Assembly (NCBI RefSeq): GCF_030764225.1
Contig: NZ_JASAXH010000002.1
Source of the DNA: Phocoenobacter atlanticus
Lineage (GTDB): Bacteria; Pseudomonadota; Gammaproteobacteria; Enterobacterales; Pasteurellaceae
Direction: 5' to 3' (one strand)
DNA length: 64,000 bases
Below the pieces are notes generated by a model that did not search any database, was not told the DNA's origin, and saw only the letters and a list, made by a program, of their open reading frames with translations. A program made the position numbers and the translations under genes. Of this stretch, positions 25,334 through 34,882 are shown piece after piece; the stretch's first letter is position 1, and each line of letters begins with the position of its first letter.

Positions 25334-28300
25334 ATGCGAAAGCCCCTTTTTTTTATCACTCTTTTTTTTACGTTATTTAGTTTTTTAAGTAACAATGCTG
25401 TAGCAGCATTGCCAACAGAAGCAGAATTAAATATTCAATTAAAAGAAGCAAAAAAAAATAGTGTTAATGATTCAAGTTTATCTGCTGTCATTAAAGATTT
25501 GGAGGAATCTCTTACATTACTTGAAGAACTTCAATTACAAAAGCAAGAAAATCAAGCCTTGCAAACATTACTTACTGATATTGATATTAAGATACAACAG
25601 GGACAGACAGAGATTGCTTCTCAGACACAACAGCCTCCTCAAAATAATGCTGAGGTTGAGAGTGAAATAACGATCGATGAACTGCAACAAGAGTTAGAAG
25701 AAAATATTCATCATCTTAAAACACTGCAAGAAAAGTTAGCAGAAGTTAATTCAAATTTAGTTCAACAAAATACTCTCTCTACGAATGCTCAAACTATTTT
25801 AACCGAGAATACGGAATCTAGTAAAAAAATTAATGCTCTTATATCAGATAAAAGCCTACGCACTTCTCTGAAAAATAAATATTTAATTGAACAAAAATTA
25901 TTACATTTAAAAAGTAGTCTTAGTAAAGAATTACTTAAAAATAATGATAAAATTACACTTTTTTATCAAACTCAATATGATTTACTGCAATCCAAAGAAA
26001 CAATATTACAAAATAAAATTACAACCCTTCAAGCTCATATTAATAAAAAGCGTCTCCAACAATCTCAAGAGCAGTTTGAACAAGTTCAGAACCAACAATT
26101 AAATACAGAACATAGTCAAACTATTCAAACGGAACTTAATATAAATACAGAATTAAGTAAGCAATTGCTTAGTCAAACAAAAGAGACGAATACCTTATCT
26201 CAAGCTGAATTACGATTACGTAATATTTTGGATAATTTAACCCAAACGCAACGTACTTTAAAAGAGCAAATTAGTGCCTTAAAAGGAACACTTGTTTTAT
26301 CTCGTATTATTCAAAAACAAAAACAAAAATTACCCCTTAGTACAACAATCAAAGATTTACCCGATCAAATTTCTGAACTACGGGTACGTATTTTTGATAT
26401 GACTCAAAAACGTAACGAACTTTATGTTCCTAATCAGTACATTGAAGAATTACAAAAAACAAATCAAGTAACCTTTAGTGATGATGAAATTCAACAGTTA
26501 AATAAAGTGCTGGCTGAACGTAAAAGATTATTATCTGATTCCCTAACGAGTTTAAATAATCAATTAAATTTATCTATTAATTTAGAATTAGTACAAAAAC
26601 AAGTGTCTGAAATTAGTCAACAAATTGAAGATACCCTCGTACAGCAAAGTTTCTGGGTAAAGAGTAATGCACCAATAAATACTAAATGGTTGAAATCTTT
26701 GCCAAAACAACTCAGTTATCAACTTCAAAATATTATTCAAAAATTTAATTTCTCAAATAGCGGTGAATATTTAACCTCTTTATCTATTATCATCGGCTTT
26801 TTGATTTTTATTATCTTGATTATTTATTATTTTGGTTCAAAAATAAAACAGCATTTGGCGTTGATTAATGGACAAATTAACTCATTAAATGCAGATAGCC
26901 AGTGGCATACACCTATCGCTCTCTTTTACAATACCATTCTTACTTTGCCTCGAATACTATGGTTTTTGGTGATAATGTTACTTGTCGGTTATTTCTGCTT
27001 CTCTTCACCTCTTGAGATTTGGAAATGGTCATTAAAGATAGCAGGGTATTTATGGCTATTTAGCTTTATACTTTCATTATTTAGTGAAAAAGGCATTGCG
27101 GTAAAACACTTTGGTTTATCTGAAGAAAGTTGTCAAACTTTTCAAAAGGTAATTCTTAAAGGAATGATGGTTGTTATTATTTTATTGAATGTCTCTATTT
27201 TTACCAATGTGACTGAAAATGGTATTGGTGATGACGTCATTGGACAGATTATTAGCATTTTTGCTCTTATTTTCTGTATTTTTATTCTTGCTCCAAGTTT
27301 TAAACGTGCATTAAATGTTCATAATGAAAATACTCAGGTAGATAAAACAGAAAATATTTTACTGACAACGTTACGTTTACTTATTCAACTGACACCGATA
27401 GGACTTATTGCTTTAATTTCAATAGGTTATTACTACACTGCCTTAAAATTGATTTCTTTAACCATTACATCCTATATCATTATCGTACTTTGGTTACTTG
27501 TAAGATATGTTATTTACCGTGCGGTACAGGTTGCATCACGCCGTTTAGCCTATCGCCGTTTACAAGAACAGCGTCGAAATAAAGTGATGGAAGGAGTGAG
27601 TGTCGCAGATGATATTATCTCCATTCCGCAACAAAGTGAGAGTATTAAAGTTGGTATTTTAAAATCTCAAATTATTCATATTACTAATATTATTTTGTGG
27701 GTAATTGTTGCAAGTTTGCTTTATAACGTTTGGTCTGAGTTGATTGTGTCTGCTGATTATCTGAATAATATTTCCCTTTGGAAGCAGACTGTGGTGACAG
27801 AAAATGGTACTGAAGTAGAAACTATTACATTATTTAATCTATTGATCGCCACCATTATTTTAACAGTAATGTATCTGTTAGTACGTAATATTCGCAGTAT
27901 TCTTGAAATCTTTGTTTTCTCAAGAATTAAGTTATCACAAGGTACACCTTATACCATTACTACATTATTAACTTATGCTATCGTTGCCATTGGTTCAGCC
28001 AGTGCATTTTCTTCTTTGGGGATGTCTTGGGCAAAACTACAATGGCTATTTGCCGCCCTTTCTGTTGGGTTAGGATTTGGTTTACAAGAAATTTTTGCTA
28101 ACTTTATTTCAGGTATTATTATCCTATTTGAACGTCCAGTACGAATTGGTGATGTGATTACTGTCGGTGAGTTTTCAGGAACGGTTTCCCGTATTCGTAT
28201 TCGAGCCACAACCTTGATGGATTTTGATGGAAAAGAAGTGATTGTGCCAAATAAAAATTTTGTCACTGAACGTTTAACCAACTGGGCATTATCTAGTGCT

Positions 28301-28657
28301 ACCACTCGTGTCATTATTAGTATTGGTGTTGCTTATGGCTCTGATTTGGATCTGACTAAAAAATTGCTATTACAAGCAGCAGAAGAGACCGAAACTGTTT
28401 TAGATGATCCCGCACCTGTTGTCTATTTCCTTAGCTTTGGTGCAAGTACCTTGGATCACGAGTTACGTGTTTATGTTGGTGAGCTTGCAGACAGAAATAC
28501 CACGGTTGATGCTCTGAATCGTAAAATTGACCAGTTATTTGCCGAAAATGGTATTGAAATTGCCTTTAATCAACTTGATGTATTTATTAAAAACCAAGCA
28601 ATTGATGAAGCGGTAAATTTACCTAAAGATATTGCTCAAAATGTACAAGCTGGTTAA
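25334..28657 (+). CDS. mscK: MscK/KefA-type mechanosensitive channel
   Basis: 1107-aa inner-membrane channel with a signal peptide (about 1-24), a long periplasmic coiled-coil region rich in Gln/Glu (about 25-465), some ten membrane segments (about 480-900) and the C-terminal MscS pore and vestibule. The pore-lining helix is around GLGFGLQEIFANFISGI and the beta domain starts RIGDVITVGEFSGTV. Size and layout fit MscK rather than MscS; it gates on membrane tension to release ions and osmolytes. Its last 17 bases overlap the next gene. Confidence 0.88.
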   Translation: MRKPLFFITLFFTLFSFLSNNAVAALPTEAELNIQLKEAKKNSVNDSSLSAVIKDLEESLTLLEELQLQKQENQALQTLLTDIDIKIQQGQTEIASQTQQPPQNNAEVESEITIDELQQELEENIHHLKTLQEKLAEVNSNLVQQNTLSTNAQTILTENTESSKKINALISDKSLRTSLKNKYLIEQKLLHLKSSLSKELLKNNDKITLFYQTQYDLLQSKETILQNKITTLQAHINKKRLQQSQEQFEQVQNQQLNTEHSQTIQTELNINTELSKQLLSQTKETNTLSQAELRLRNILDNLTQTQRTLKEQISALKGTLVLSRIIQKQKQKLPLSTTIKDLPDQISELRVRIFDMTQKRNELYVPNQYIEELQKTNQVTFSDDEIQQLNKVLAERKRLLSDSLTSLNNQLNLSINLELVQKQVSEISQQIEDTLVQQSFWVKSNAPINTKWLKSLPKQLSYQLQNIIQKFNFSNSGEYLTSLSIIIGFLIFIILIIYYFGSKIKQHLALINGQINSLNADSQWHTPIALFYNTILTLPRILWFLVIMLLVGYFCFSSPLEIWKWSLKIAGYLWLFSFILSLFSEKGIAVKHFGLSEESCQTFQKVILKGMMVVIILLNVSIFTNVTENGIGDDVIGQIISIFALIFCIFILAPSFKRALNVHNENTQVDKTENILLTTLRLLIQLTPIGLIALISIGYYYTALKLISLTITSYIIIVLWLLVRYVIYRAVQVASRRLAYRRLQEQRRNKVMEGVSVADDIISIPQQSESIKVGILKSQIIHITNIILWVIVASLLYNVWSELIVSADYLNNISLWKQTVVTENGTEVETITLFNLLIATIILTVMYLLVRNIRSILEIFVFSRIKLSQGTPYTITTLLTYAIVAIGSASAFSSLGMSWAKLQWLFAALSVGLGFGLQEIFANFISGIIILFERPVRIGDVITVGEFSGTVSRIRIRATTLMDFDGKEVIVPNKNFVTERLTNWALSSATTRVIISIGVAYGSDLDLTKKLLLQAAEETETVLDDPAPVVYFLSFGASTLDHELRVYVGELADRNTTVDALNRKIDQLFAENGIEIAFNQLDVFIKNQAIDEAVNLPKDIAQNVQAG

Positions 28658-29315
28658 TCTATTAACAGGGAAATCAAGGTCACATTTGGTTTCTCTTCCT
28701 AATGCACTATCCTCTCACCATCTCTTGCAACAAGAGGTGGTGCAGGCATTTTTAGGTTTACAACAAAAAGCAAAACAAGCCGGTTTTAACCTTCAAGCAG
28801 CCAGTTCATTTCGTGATTTTGAACGCCAAAAATTTATTTGGAATGCAAAATTTAATGGTGATCGCAAGGTACATAATGATAAAAGTGAAACCTTAGACTT
28901 ATCCCAAATGAATGAATGGCAAAAATGCCAAGCTATTTTACGCTGGTCTGCTGTGGCAGGAGCAAGCCGTCATCACTGGGGAACTGAAATTGATGTTTTT
29001 GATCCCCATCTGTTACCTTCCAATCAGCAGTTACAGCTCGAACCTTGGGAATATCAAGCGGGTGGATATTTTGAAGAATTAGCAAATTTTTTACAAAATC
29101 ATACCGCTTGTTTTGATTTTTATTTTCCCTTTTCAAATACAAGAAAGAAAATAGGTCTTGAGCCTTGGCATATTAGTTATCGTCCATTAAGCGATAAATA
29201 TCAGCAATTATTTACCCCTGAAATATTAAAATTCGCTTGGCACAATGAAGATATTGCAGGAAAAGTAACTTTAATTAAAAATCTAGATACACTTTTTAAC
29301 GATTATATTTTATGA
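28641..29315 (+). CDS. VanY/M15-family D-Ala-D-Ala carboxypeptidase-like protein
   Basis: M15B zinc peptidase, expected to trim D-alanyl-D-alanine stem peptides. Zinc-site motifs are visible: SSFRDFERQKFIW, HHWGTEIDVFDP (His and Asp ligands) and EPWHISYRPL (last His). No clear export signal, unlike classical VanY, so the location is uncertain. ATG at 28641 lies inside the end of the channel gene and is preferred to the TTG nine bases earlier. Its stop overlaps the rsmJ start (ATGA). Confidence 0.85.
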   Translation: MYKLVNLLTGKSRSHLVSLPNALSSHHLLQQEVVQAFLGLQQKAKQAGFNLQAASSFRDFERQKFIWNAKFNGDRKVHNDKSETLDLSQMNEWQKCQAILRWSAVAGASRHHWGTEIDVFDPHLLPSNQQLQLEPWEYQAGGYFEELANFLQNHTACFDFYFPFSNTRKKIGLEPWHISYRPLSDKYQQLFTPEILKFAWHNEDIAGKVTLIKNLDTLFNDYIL

Positions 29316-30061
29316 CAAAAATCCAACTTATTTGTGAAACAGAAGATAAACAGCAATTCCAAGACGTTTGCAACAAATGGCAACTTTTTCACGACAATTC
29401 AGCAATCTTGGCTTTGGTTCAAACAGAACAACAACTTGAATTACGTAAGTTAAATGAACCAAAACTTGGGGCGATTGCAGTAGAGTTTGTCAAAGGAACG
29501 ATGGCACATCGTCGTAAATTTGGTGGCGGACGAGGTGAAGCGATTGCAAAAGCAGTGGGAATAAAAAAAAATATTTTCCCTACTGTAATTGATGCAACCG
29601 CAGGATTAGGACGAGATGCGTTTGTCCTTGCTTCTATTGGTTGTAAAGTACAGTTAGTCGAGCGTCATCCTGTGGTTGCGGCACTTCTTGAAGATGGTTT
29701 ACAGCGCGCTTATATTGATGATGAAATTGGTCAATTGATGCGACAACAAATGCAACTACTCTCTGTTCGTTCAATTGCTGAGTTAAATCCCAAAATAAGT
29801 AAAGTTGATGTGGTTTATCTTGATCCGATGTATCCCCATAAACAGAAAAAAGCATTAGTTAAAAAAGAAATGCGCGTTTTTCAACATCTTGTTGGAGAAG
29901 ATTTAGATGCGGATCAATTTTTAGAAACGGCAAAAAATCTTGCCAGTAAAAGAGTGGTTGTTAAACGTCCTGATTATGCCCCTTTCCTAGCAGATCAAAA
30001 ACCTGATTTCAGTCAAAAAACGAAAAATCACCGATTTGATATTTATTTAAATCATTATTAA
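29312..30061 (+). CDS. rsmJ: 16S rRNA (guanine1516-N2)-methyltransferase
   Basis: SAM-dependent methyltransferase for G1516 of 16S rRNA. Motif I is VIDATAGLGRDAFVLA (about residues 92-107), followed by VQLVERHPVVAALL and the catalytic DPMYPHKQKKALVKK. 249 aa matches the family. It is translationally coupled to the VanY-like gene, so mscK, the peptidase and rsmJ likely form one transcript. Confidence 0.94.
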   Translation: MTKIQLICETEDKQQFQDVCNKWQLFHDNSAILALVQTEQQLELRKLNEPKLGAIAVEFVKGTMAHRRKFGGGRGEAIAKAVGIKKNIFPTVIDATAGLGRDAFVLASIGCKVQLVERHPVVAALLEDGLQRAYIDDEIGQLMRQQMQLLSVRSIAELNPKISKVDVVYLDPMYPHKQKKALVKKEMRVFQHLVGEDLDADQFLETAKNLASKRVVVKRPDYAPFLADQKPDFSQKTKNHRFDIYLNHY

Positions 30062-30443
30062 TTTCTTATTATGTAGAGCATAAGATAGGCTTTTCACCTG
30101 AAATGTATTTATATATCAATGCATTATGTGAAAATTGATAAAATATAGTGGTCATATCTAGTTTAGAATTTACAAATTTTATGCTTACTTTCCTTAATAG
30201 CACCTACATAGTAATGATTAATTTTCAAAAATTAATAGATAAAAATTTAAACAGCCCTGTGGTTAAAGATAAAAACTTCTTATTTAAGCGTATAAACTAG
30301 TTGTATAATCGTTGCAAATACCTTAAAATCACGACGTTTATTTTGCCATTTAACTCTTTATTGATTAAATGAGCAAAAGGGATTCATTTCTTCTGCATAG
30401 TGAAGAAAGTGATTTTGTTAAAATTTATTAGAGGAATAATACT
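30062..30443. other. Intergenic region before infC
   Basis: 382 bases with no coding frame of note. It should hold the infC promoter; GAGGAATAA at 30431-30439 is the infC ribosome site. The usual upstream neighbour of infC, thrS, is not present here. No clear hairpin stands out. Confidence 0.5.
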
Positions 30444-30983
30444 ATTAAACCAGTAAAACGTGTTCAGACAAGTCGAGCCCATAGAATTAACGATGAAATT
30501 CGTGTAAAAGAGGTTCGTTTAACCAATCAAGACGGTGAAGCAGTGGGAATTGTGTCTATTCAAGAAGCTTTGAATTTGGCGGGAGACGCATCTTTAGATC
30601 TTGTGGAGATAAGTCCAAATGCAGAACCTCCAGTTTGTCGTATTATGAACTATGGTAAGTTTATTTACGAAAAAACGAAATCATCTAAAGAGCAGAAGAA
30701 AAAACAGAAAGTCGTACAAGTGAAGGAAGTCAAATTCCGTCCAGGTACTGATGTGGGCGACTATCAGGTAAAACTACGCAACCTGATTCGCTTTTTAGAA
30801 GATGGAGCAAAAGTAAAAGTAACGATCCGTTTTCGTGGTCGTGAAATGGCTCACCAAGAAATTGGACGTGAAATGCTAGACCGTGTTAAAGCGGATACAG
30901 CAGAGTTAGCCGTTGTAGAATCTGCACCGGGTAGACTTGAAGCGCGTCAAATCGTAATGGTACTTGCTCCTAAGAAGAAATAA
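30444..30983 (+). CDS. infC: Translation initiation factor IF-3 (AUU start)
   Basis: The frame extends upstream of the first GTG to an ATT at 30444, eight bases after GAGG, giving 179 aa that begins MKPVKRVQTSRAHRIND, the conserved IF-3 N-terminus. AUU as a start codon is the hallmark of infC, whose product discriminates against its own non-standard start and so limits its synthesis. N-terminal and C-terminal IF-3 domains are joined by the lysine-rich linker near SSKEQKKKQK. First gene of the infC-rpmI-rplT operon. Confidence 0.95.
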   Translation: MKPVKRVQTSRAHRINDEIRVKEVRLTNQDGEAVGIVSIQEALNLAGDASLDLVEISPNAEPPVCRIMNYGKFIYEKTKSSKEQKKKQKVVQVKEVKFRPGTDVGDYQVKLRNLIRFLEDGAKVKVTIRFRGREMAHQEIGREMLDRVKADTAELAVVESAPGRLEARQIVMVLAPKKK

Positions 30984-31122
30984 TTAGTGCTTACAAGTAA
31001 TTAAGCGGTTAGATTTGTTTAACTTTTTACAAATTTTTATAACAATGTTACTGCTTATTCGCCTGATTATTAGTGATTAATCAAAGGTTTTATGCCTTAC
31101 AACAATGCGGAGTTATTAAACA

Positions 31123-31320
31123 ATGCCAAAAATTAAAACAGTACGTGGTGCTGCTAAGCGTTTCAAAAAAACAGGCTCAGGCGGTTTCAAACGTAAACAA
31201 TCTCACTTACGTCATATTTTGACTAAGAAAAGCACTAAGCGTAAACGTCATTTACGTCATAAATCTATGGTTGCGAAAGCAGACAAAGTTTTAGTCGTAG
31301 CGTGCTTACCATACGCATAA
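31123..31320 (+). CDS. rpmI: 50S ribosomal protein L35
   Basis: 65-aa basic protein starting MPKIKTVRGAAKRFKKTGSG, the L35 signature, and rich in Arg/Lys/His. In E. coli the leader upstream of this gene is bound by L20 to repress rpmI and rplT; the 139-base gap here has room for such a structure, but I have not folded it. Confidence 0.97.
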   Translation: MPKIKTVRGAAKRFKKTGSGGFKRKQSHLRHILTKKSTKRKRHLRHKSMVAKADKVLVVACLPYA

Positions 31321-31374
31321 GCATTCGTTTTAGTATTTATTTTTAGTTAATTTTATAGACATAGGAGATTAATA

Positions 31375-31728
31375 ATGGCTCGTGTAAAACGTGGTGTTAT
31401 TGCAAGAGCACGCCATAAGAAAGTTCTTAAGGCTGCTAAAGGTTATTATGGTGCACGCTCACGTGTATATCGTGTTGCGTTCCAAGCAGTAATTAAAGCT
31501 GGTCAGTATGCTTACCGTGACCGTCGTAACAAAAAACGTCAATTCCGTCAATTATGGATTGCACGTATCAATGCTGCGGCTCGTCAAAACGGTTTATCTT
31601 ACAGCAAATTCATCAATGGCTTGAAAAAAGCGTCTGTTGAAATCGATCGTAAGATTTTAGCTGACATCGCAGTATTTGATAAAGTAGCATTTGCTGCTTT
31701 AGTAGAAAAAGCAAAATCAGCACTTTAA
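31375..31728 (+). CDS. rplT: 50S ribosomal protein L20
   Basis: 117 aa, MARVKRGVIARARHKKVLK at the start and YSKFINGLKKASVEIDRKIL later, diagnostic of L20. Assembly-initiating 23S rRNA binder and repressor of its own operon. Preceded by TAGGAGATTAATA and followed by a strong terminator. Confidence 0.97.
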   Translation: MARVKRGVIARARHKKVLKAAKGYYGARSRVYRVAFQAVIKAGQYAYRDRRNKKRQFRQLWIARINAAARQNGLSYSKFINGLKKASVEIDRKILADIAVFDKVAFAALVEKAKSAL

Positions 31729-31746
31729 TTGTTTGATTAAATTGAA

Positions 31747-31769
31747 AAAGGACGCCTTGAGCGTCCTTT
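31747..31769 (+). terminator. Terminator of the infC-rpmI-rplT operon
   Basis: AAAGGACGC-cttga-GCGTCCTTT followed by TTT, 18 bases after the rplT stop. Confidence 0.9.
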
Positions 31770-31791
31770 TTTGTATCTGTTTATTTAAAAT

Positions 31792-31800
31792 AAGCGGTCA
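31792..31800 (+). other. DNA uptake word
   Basis: AAGCGGTCA followed at the usual distance by ATTTTGCAAA, the extended uptake-sequence layout of this branch of Pasteurellaceae. Confidence 0.7.
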
Positions 31801-31826
31801 CATTCTTACAAAATTTTGCAAATCAC

Positions 31827-32126
31827 TTATCTAAATAATGTACATTTATTATCATTCGCTAAATAGCGAATCCCTTGTATAGGAAACAGTGCAGTATCTA
31901 CTGCTAAACTTAATGGAAAGTCAATGATAGCAGGTACTGTAAGTTTACAGACAATATCTCCAAATCCTGTGGTATTTTTAGGTGGATCTGTTAAACAATT
32001 TTTTACAATTAGAGCATTCGCCCTTGTTCCTCCATAAGGACAAGGATGTTCCAGTGTGATAATAGAGCTACAAGCTGATATATTTAAGGCGACTATTCCC
32101 ACTATTAGTAATTTAATGAGTTTCAT
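31827..32126 (-). CDS. YceK/YidQ-family lipoprotein
   Basis: 99-aa predicted outer-membrane lipoprotein. Signal peptide of about 18 residues ends in the lipobox NISAC with C19. Downstream YGGTR and DFPLSLAVDTALFPIQG are typical of the YceK/YidQ (DUF1375) family, whose function is not known. AGGTGAAGTAGT precedes the ATG. It follows the DUF853 gene on the same strand by 11 bases and may be co-transcribed. Confidence 0.82.
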   Translation of the reverse strand: MKLIKLLIVGIVALNISACSSIITLEHPCPYGGTRANALIVKNCLTDPPKNTTGFGDIVCKLTVPAIIDFPLSLAVDTALFPIQGIRYLANDNKCTLFR

Positions 32127-32137
32127 ACTACTTCACC

Positions 32138-33625
32138 TTATTTTTTCATTGCACCCAAAACACCACGGACAATTTGTCTTGCGATTTGGTTACGAATATT
32201 ACGTCCTACCGCTTTAGTTATGCCACTAACCATTTGTTCTGTTGCATTTTGTTCACGGCGTTTTTTCTTACCAAAAATAGAAGCGATAATTCCTCCCAGT
32301 AAGCTATTGCTCTCTTTTTGCTCTTCTTCAATCTGATGCTGTTTTATTTCTTGCTGTTGTTTTAAATTTTCGTAAGCAGATTGTTCATCAACATATTCAT
32401 TGTAGTACGCATATAAATCATCTTGTTTTACAAAGCGATCTCGTTCACTTTTTGAAATGGGATCAAGTTGGCTTTTAGGTGGATAAATATAGGCGATTTC
32501 AACAGGTGTTGGCATTCCTTTTTCATCTAATACAGATACCAAAGCTTCACCAATGCCTAGCTGAGTAATAGCTTCTTTAACATCAATATCAGGGTTGATG
32601 CGGAATGTTTCTGCAGCGGCTTTTACGGCTTTTTGATCACGAGGCGTGAAGGCTCTCAATGCGTGTTGAACTCGGTTACCGAGTTGCCCTAAGACACTAT
32701 CTGGTAAATCAAGGGGGTTTTGGGTCACAAAGTAAACGCCTACCCCTTTAGAGCGAATTAAACGTACCACTTGTTCTACTTTATCTACTAAGGCTTTTGG
32801 GGCATCATCAAAGATAAGATGTGCTTCATCAAAAAACATTACAAATTTAGGTTTTTCAGGATCCCCCACTTCAGGTAAATTTTCAAAAAGTTCTGACATC
32901 AACCATAATAAAAAGGCACTATACAGTGTTGGAGAATTGATCAGTTTTTCCGAATTTAAAATATTGATAACACCTCGACCATCACGAGTTTGTAACCAGT
33001 CATCTAAATTAAGGGAAGGTTCGCCAAATAGCTGTGTTGCCCCTTCATTTTCCAAAGAAAGTAGAGAGCGTTGAATGGCACCAATACTTGCTGCAGAGAC
33101 ATTGCCATATTCCATTCTAAATTGTTTGGCATTTTCACCAATATATTGGAGCATTGCTCGGAGATCTTTAAGGTCAATCAGTAGTAACCCTTGATCATCT
33201 GCAACACGAAAAACAAGGTTCAACAAGCCTTCTTGGGTATCATTCAAATTGAGCAGTCGGCTTAATAAAACGGGTCCCATTTCTGAAATGGTGGTTCTAA
33301 GAGGAATGCCACTTTCTCCAAATACATCCCAAAAAGAAACAGGTGAGGCAGAGAAATAATTTTCAGCCCCTAAATTAAATTTCTCAACACGTTCTGCCAC
33401 TTTACCTTGCATAGTGCCTGCTTGCGTTAAGCCAGAAATATCGCCTTTGACATCAACTAAGAAAACAGGGATACCATCATTACTAAAATGTTCTGCGAGG
33501 GTGCGTAGCGTGATTGTTTTACCGGTTCCTGTTGCTCCAGCAATCAAACCATGTCGATTTGCCATTTTCGATAAAATTGAAACTGTATTGCCTGATTTGG
33601 TTTGAGCGATAGTATAATTTGTCAT
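32138..33625 (-). CDS. HerA-like DUF853 ATPase (YjgR)
   Basis: 495-aa P-loop ATPase of the HerA/FtsK superfamily. Walker A is GATGTGKTIT (about residues 30-39), Walker B is FVMFFDEAHLIF, and the sensor region YFVTQNPLDLP follows. The C-terminal 60 residues are Gln/Glu-rich and basic (SIFGKKKRREQ). E. coli YjgR is the named relative; cellular role unknown. No nuclease partner (NurA-like) is nearby. Confidence 0.9.
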   Translation of the reverse strand: MTNYTIAQTKSGNTVSILSKMANRHGLIAGATGTGKTITLRTLAEHFSNDGIPVFLVDVKGDISGLTQAGTMQGKVAERVEKFNLGAENYFSASPVSFWDVFGESGIPLRTTISEMGPVLLSRLLNLNDTQEGLLNLVFRVADDQGLLLIDLKDLRAMLQYIGENAKQFRMEYGNVSAASIGAIQRSLLSLENEGATQLFGEPSLNLDDWLQTRDGRGVINILNSEKLINSPTLYSAFLLWLMSELFENLPEVGDPEKPKFVMFFDEAHLIFDDAPKALVDKVEQVVRLIRSKGVGVYFVTQNPLDLPDSVLGQLGNRVQHALRAFTPRDQKAVKAAAETFRINPDIDVKEAITQLGIGEALVSVLDEKGMPTPVEIAYIYPPKSQLDPISKSERDRFVKQDDLYAYYNEYVDEQSAYENLKQQQEIKQHQIEEEQKESNSLLGGIIASIFGKKKRREQNATEQMVSGITKAVGRNIRNQIARQIVRGVLGAMKK

Positions 33626-33845
33626 AACTTAATCTCTTTTTGGTGTAATATTGCATAGTATTATAGAGATTGTCGTTCTTTCTGACTAGTGTCGGTTTTG
33701 TTTTTGTATAAATTTTAATTGAATATTCAGACTAGAGTTGCTATTTTTATTTAGAAGATGAATAATATCTACCGTCGTTTTTAAACAATATATTATGTTA
33801 TAGGGTGATTTATCGCCCTTATTTTATTTAAGTAGGAAATATAAA

Positions 33846-34322
33846 ATGCAACAAATACCAATGACTGTACGTGGTGCAGAATTATTAAAAAAAGAATTAG
33901 AGCAATTGAAGAATGAGCGTCGCCCTGAAATTATCAAGGCCATTGCAGAGGCTCGTGAACACGGTGATTTAAAAGAAAATGCGGAATATCACGCTGCTCG
34001 TGAGCAACAAGCTTTTTGTGAAGGGCGGATTCAAGAAATTGAAGGCAAACTTGGTGTGGCTCAGGTGATTGATGTCACCACTATTCCAAATAATGGCAAA
34101 ATTATTTTTGGTTCAACCGTTGAATTAGTCAATGTTGAAACAGATGACGAAGTCACTTATCGTATTGTCGGTGATGATGAAGCAGATATTAAACAAGGCT
34201 TAATTTCTGTTAATTCGCCTATTGCTCGTGGTTTAATTGGTAAAGAAATAGATGATAGCGTGATTATCAAAACACCAGGTGGTACGGTTGAATTTGATAT
34301 TGTCGGCGTTGAGTATATCTAA
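33846..34322 (+). CDS. greA: Transcription elongation factor GreA
   Basis: 158 aa. N-terminal coiled-coil that enters the RNA polymerase secondary channel, with the tip acidic pair in EAREHGDLKENAEYHAA, and a C-terminal FKBP-like domain (VELVNVETDDEV, SPIARGLIGK). Rescues back-tracked polymerase by stimulating transcript cleavage. Single gene with its own terminator at 34352. Confidence 0.96.
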   Translation: MQQIPMTVRGAELLKKELEQLKNERRPEIIKAIAEAREHGDLKENAEYHAAREQQAFCEGRIQEIEGKLGVAQVIDVTTIPNNGKIIFGSTVELVNVETDDEVTYRIVGDDEADIKQGLISVNSPIARGLIGKEIDDSVIIKTPGGTVEFDIVGVEYI

Positions 34323-34351
34323 TTATAATAACACCAAGTAAAAAAATGAAT

Positions 34352-34380
34352 AAAGAGGTAACCCAAAAGGTAGCCTCTTT
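34352..34380 (+). terminator. Terminator after greA
   Basis: AAAGAGG-ctACC-like arms (AAAGAGGTAACC / GGTAGCCTCTTT) around CAAAA, followed by TTT. Confidence 0.85.
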
Positions 34381-34401
34381 TTTATAAGAGAATAAAAATA
34401 A

Positions 34402-34785
34402 ATGACATTAACCGATATTTATACTCAATTTAACCATTGCAAAATTTGGGAAGAAAGATACCGCTTGTTAATTAAATTAAGTCGCCAACTTCCTAAACTA
34501 ACAGAACAAGAATTATTAGCGATACCTGAAATTCACGGTTGTGAAAGCCGTTTGTGGTTTTCTTTTCAAGTTAAACCTAGAGAAATTAAGGCATATAGTG
34601 ATGCTCGTTTAATGCAAGGGCTATTAATGATTGTAATAGTTGCATTATCTGAAAAATCTCACAAAGAGTTACAACAACTTAATTTACAACATATTTTTGA
34701 TGAGTTGCAAATTACCAAACATTTGACCAGTACCCGTTTGAATGGGTTGCAACAGATTGAAAAAATAGTTAAACAGCAATGTTGA
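34402..34785 (+). CDS. SufE/CsdE-family cysteine desulfuration protein
   Basis: 127-aa sulfur acceptor that takes persulfide sulfur from a cysteine desulfurase. The catalytic cysteine is C47 in IPEIHGCESRLWF, the family signature. No desulfurase or suf/csd gene is next to it, so whether it serves SufS, CsdA or IscS is undecided. The N-terminal WEERYRLLIKLSRQLP is also typical. Confidence 0.88.
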   Translation: MTLTDIYTQFNHCKIWEERYRLLIKLSRQLPKLTEQELLAIPEIHGCESRLWFSFQVKPREIKAYSDARLMQGLLMIVIVALSEKSHKELQQLNLQHIFDELQITKHLTSTRLNGLQQIEKIVKQQC

Positions 34786-34882
34786 TATTCCATTGGCAGC
34801 GAATGCTTTGTCGGTACATAAATAACATTGATAGAAAGGAACGAGGTATAGCCTGTTCCTTGTTCTTTAGTTAACTGCTTAG

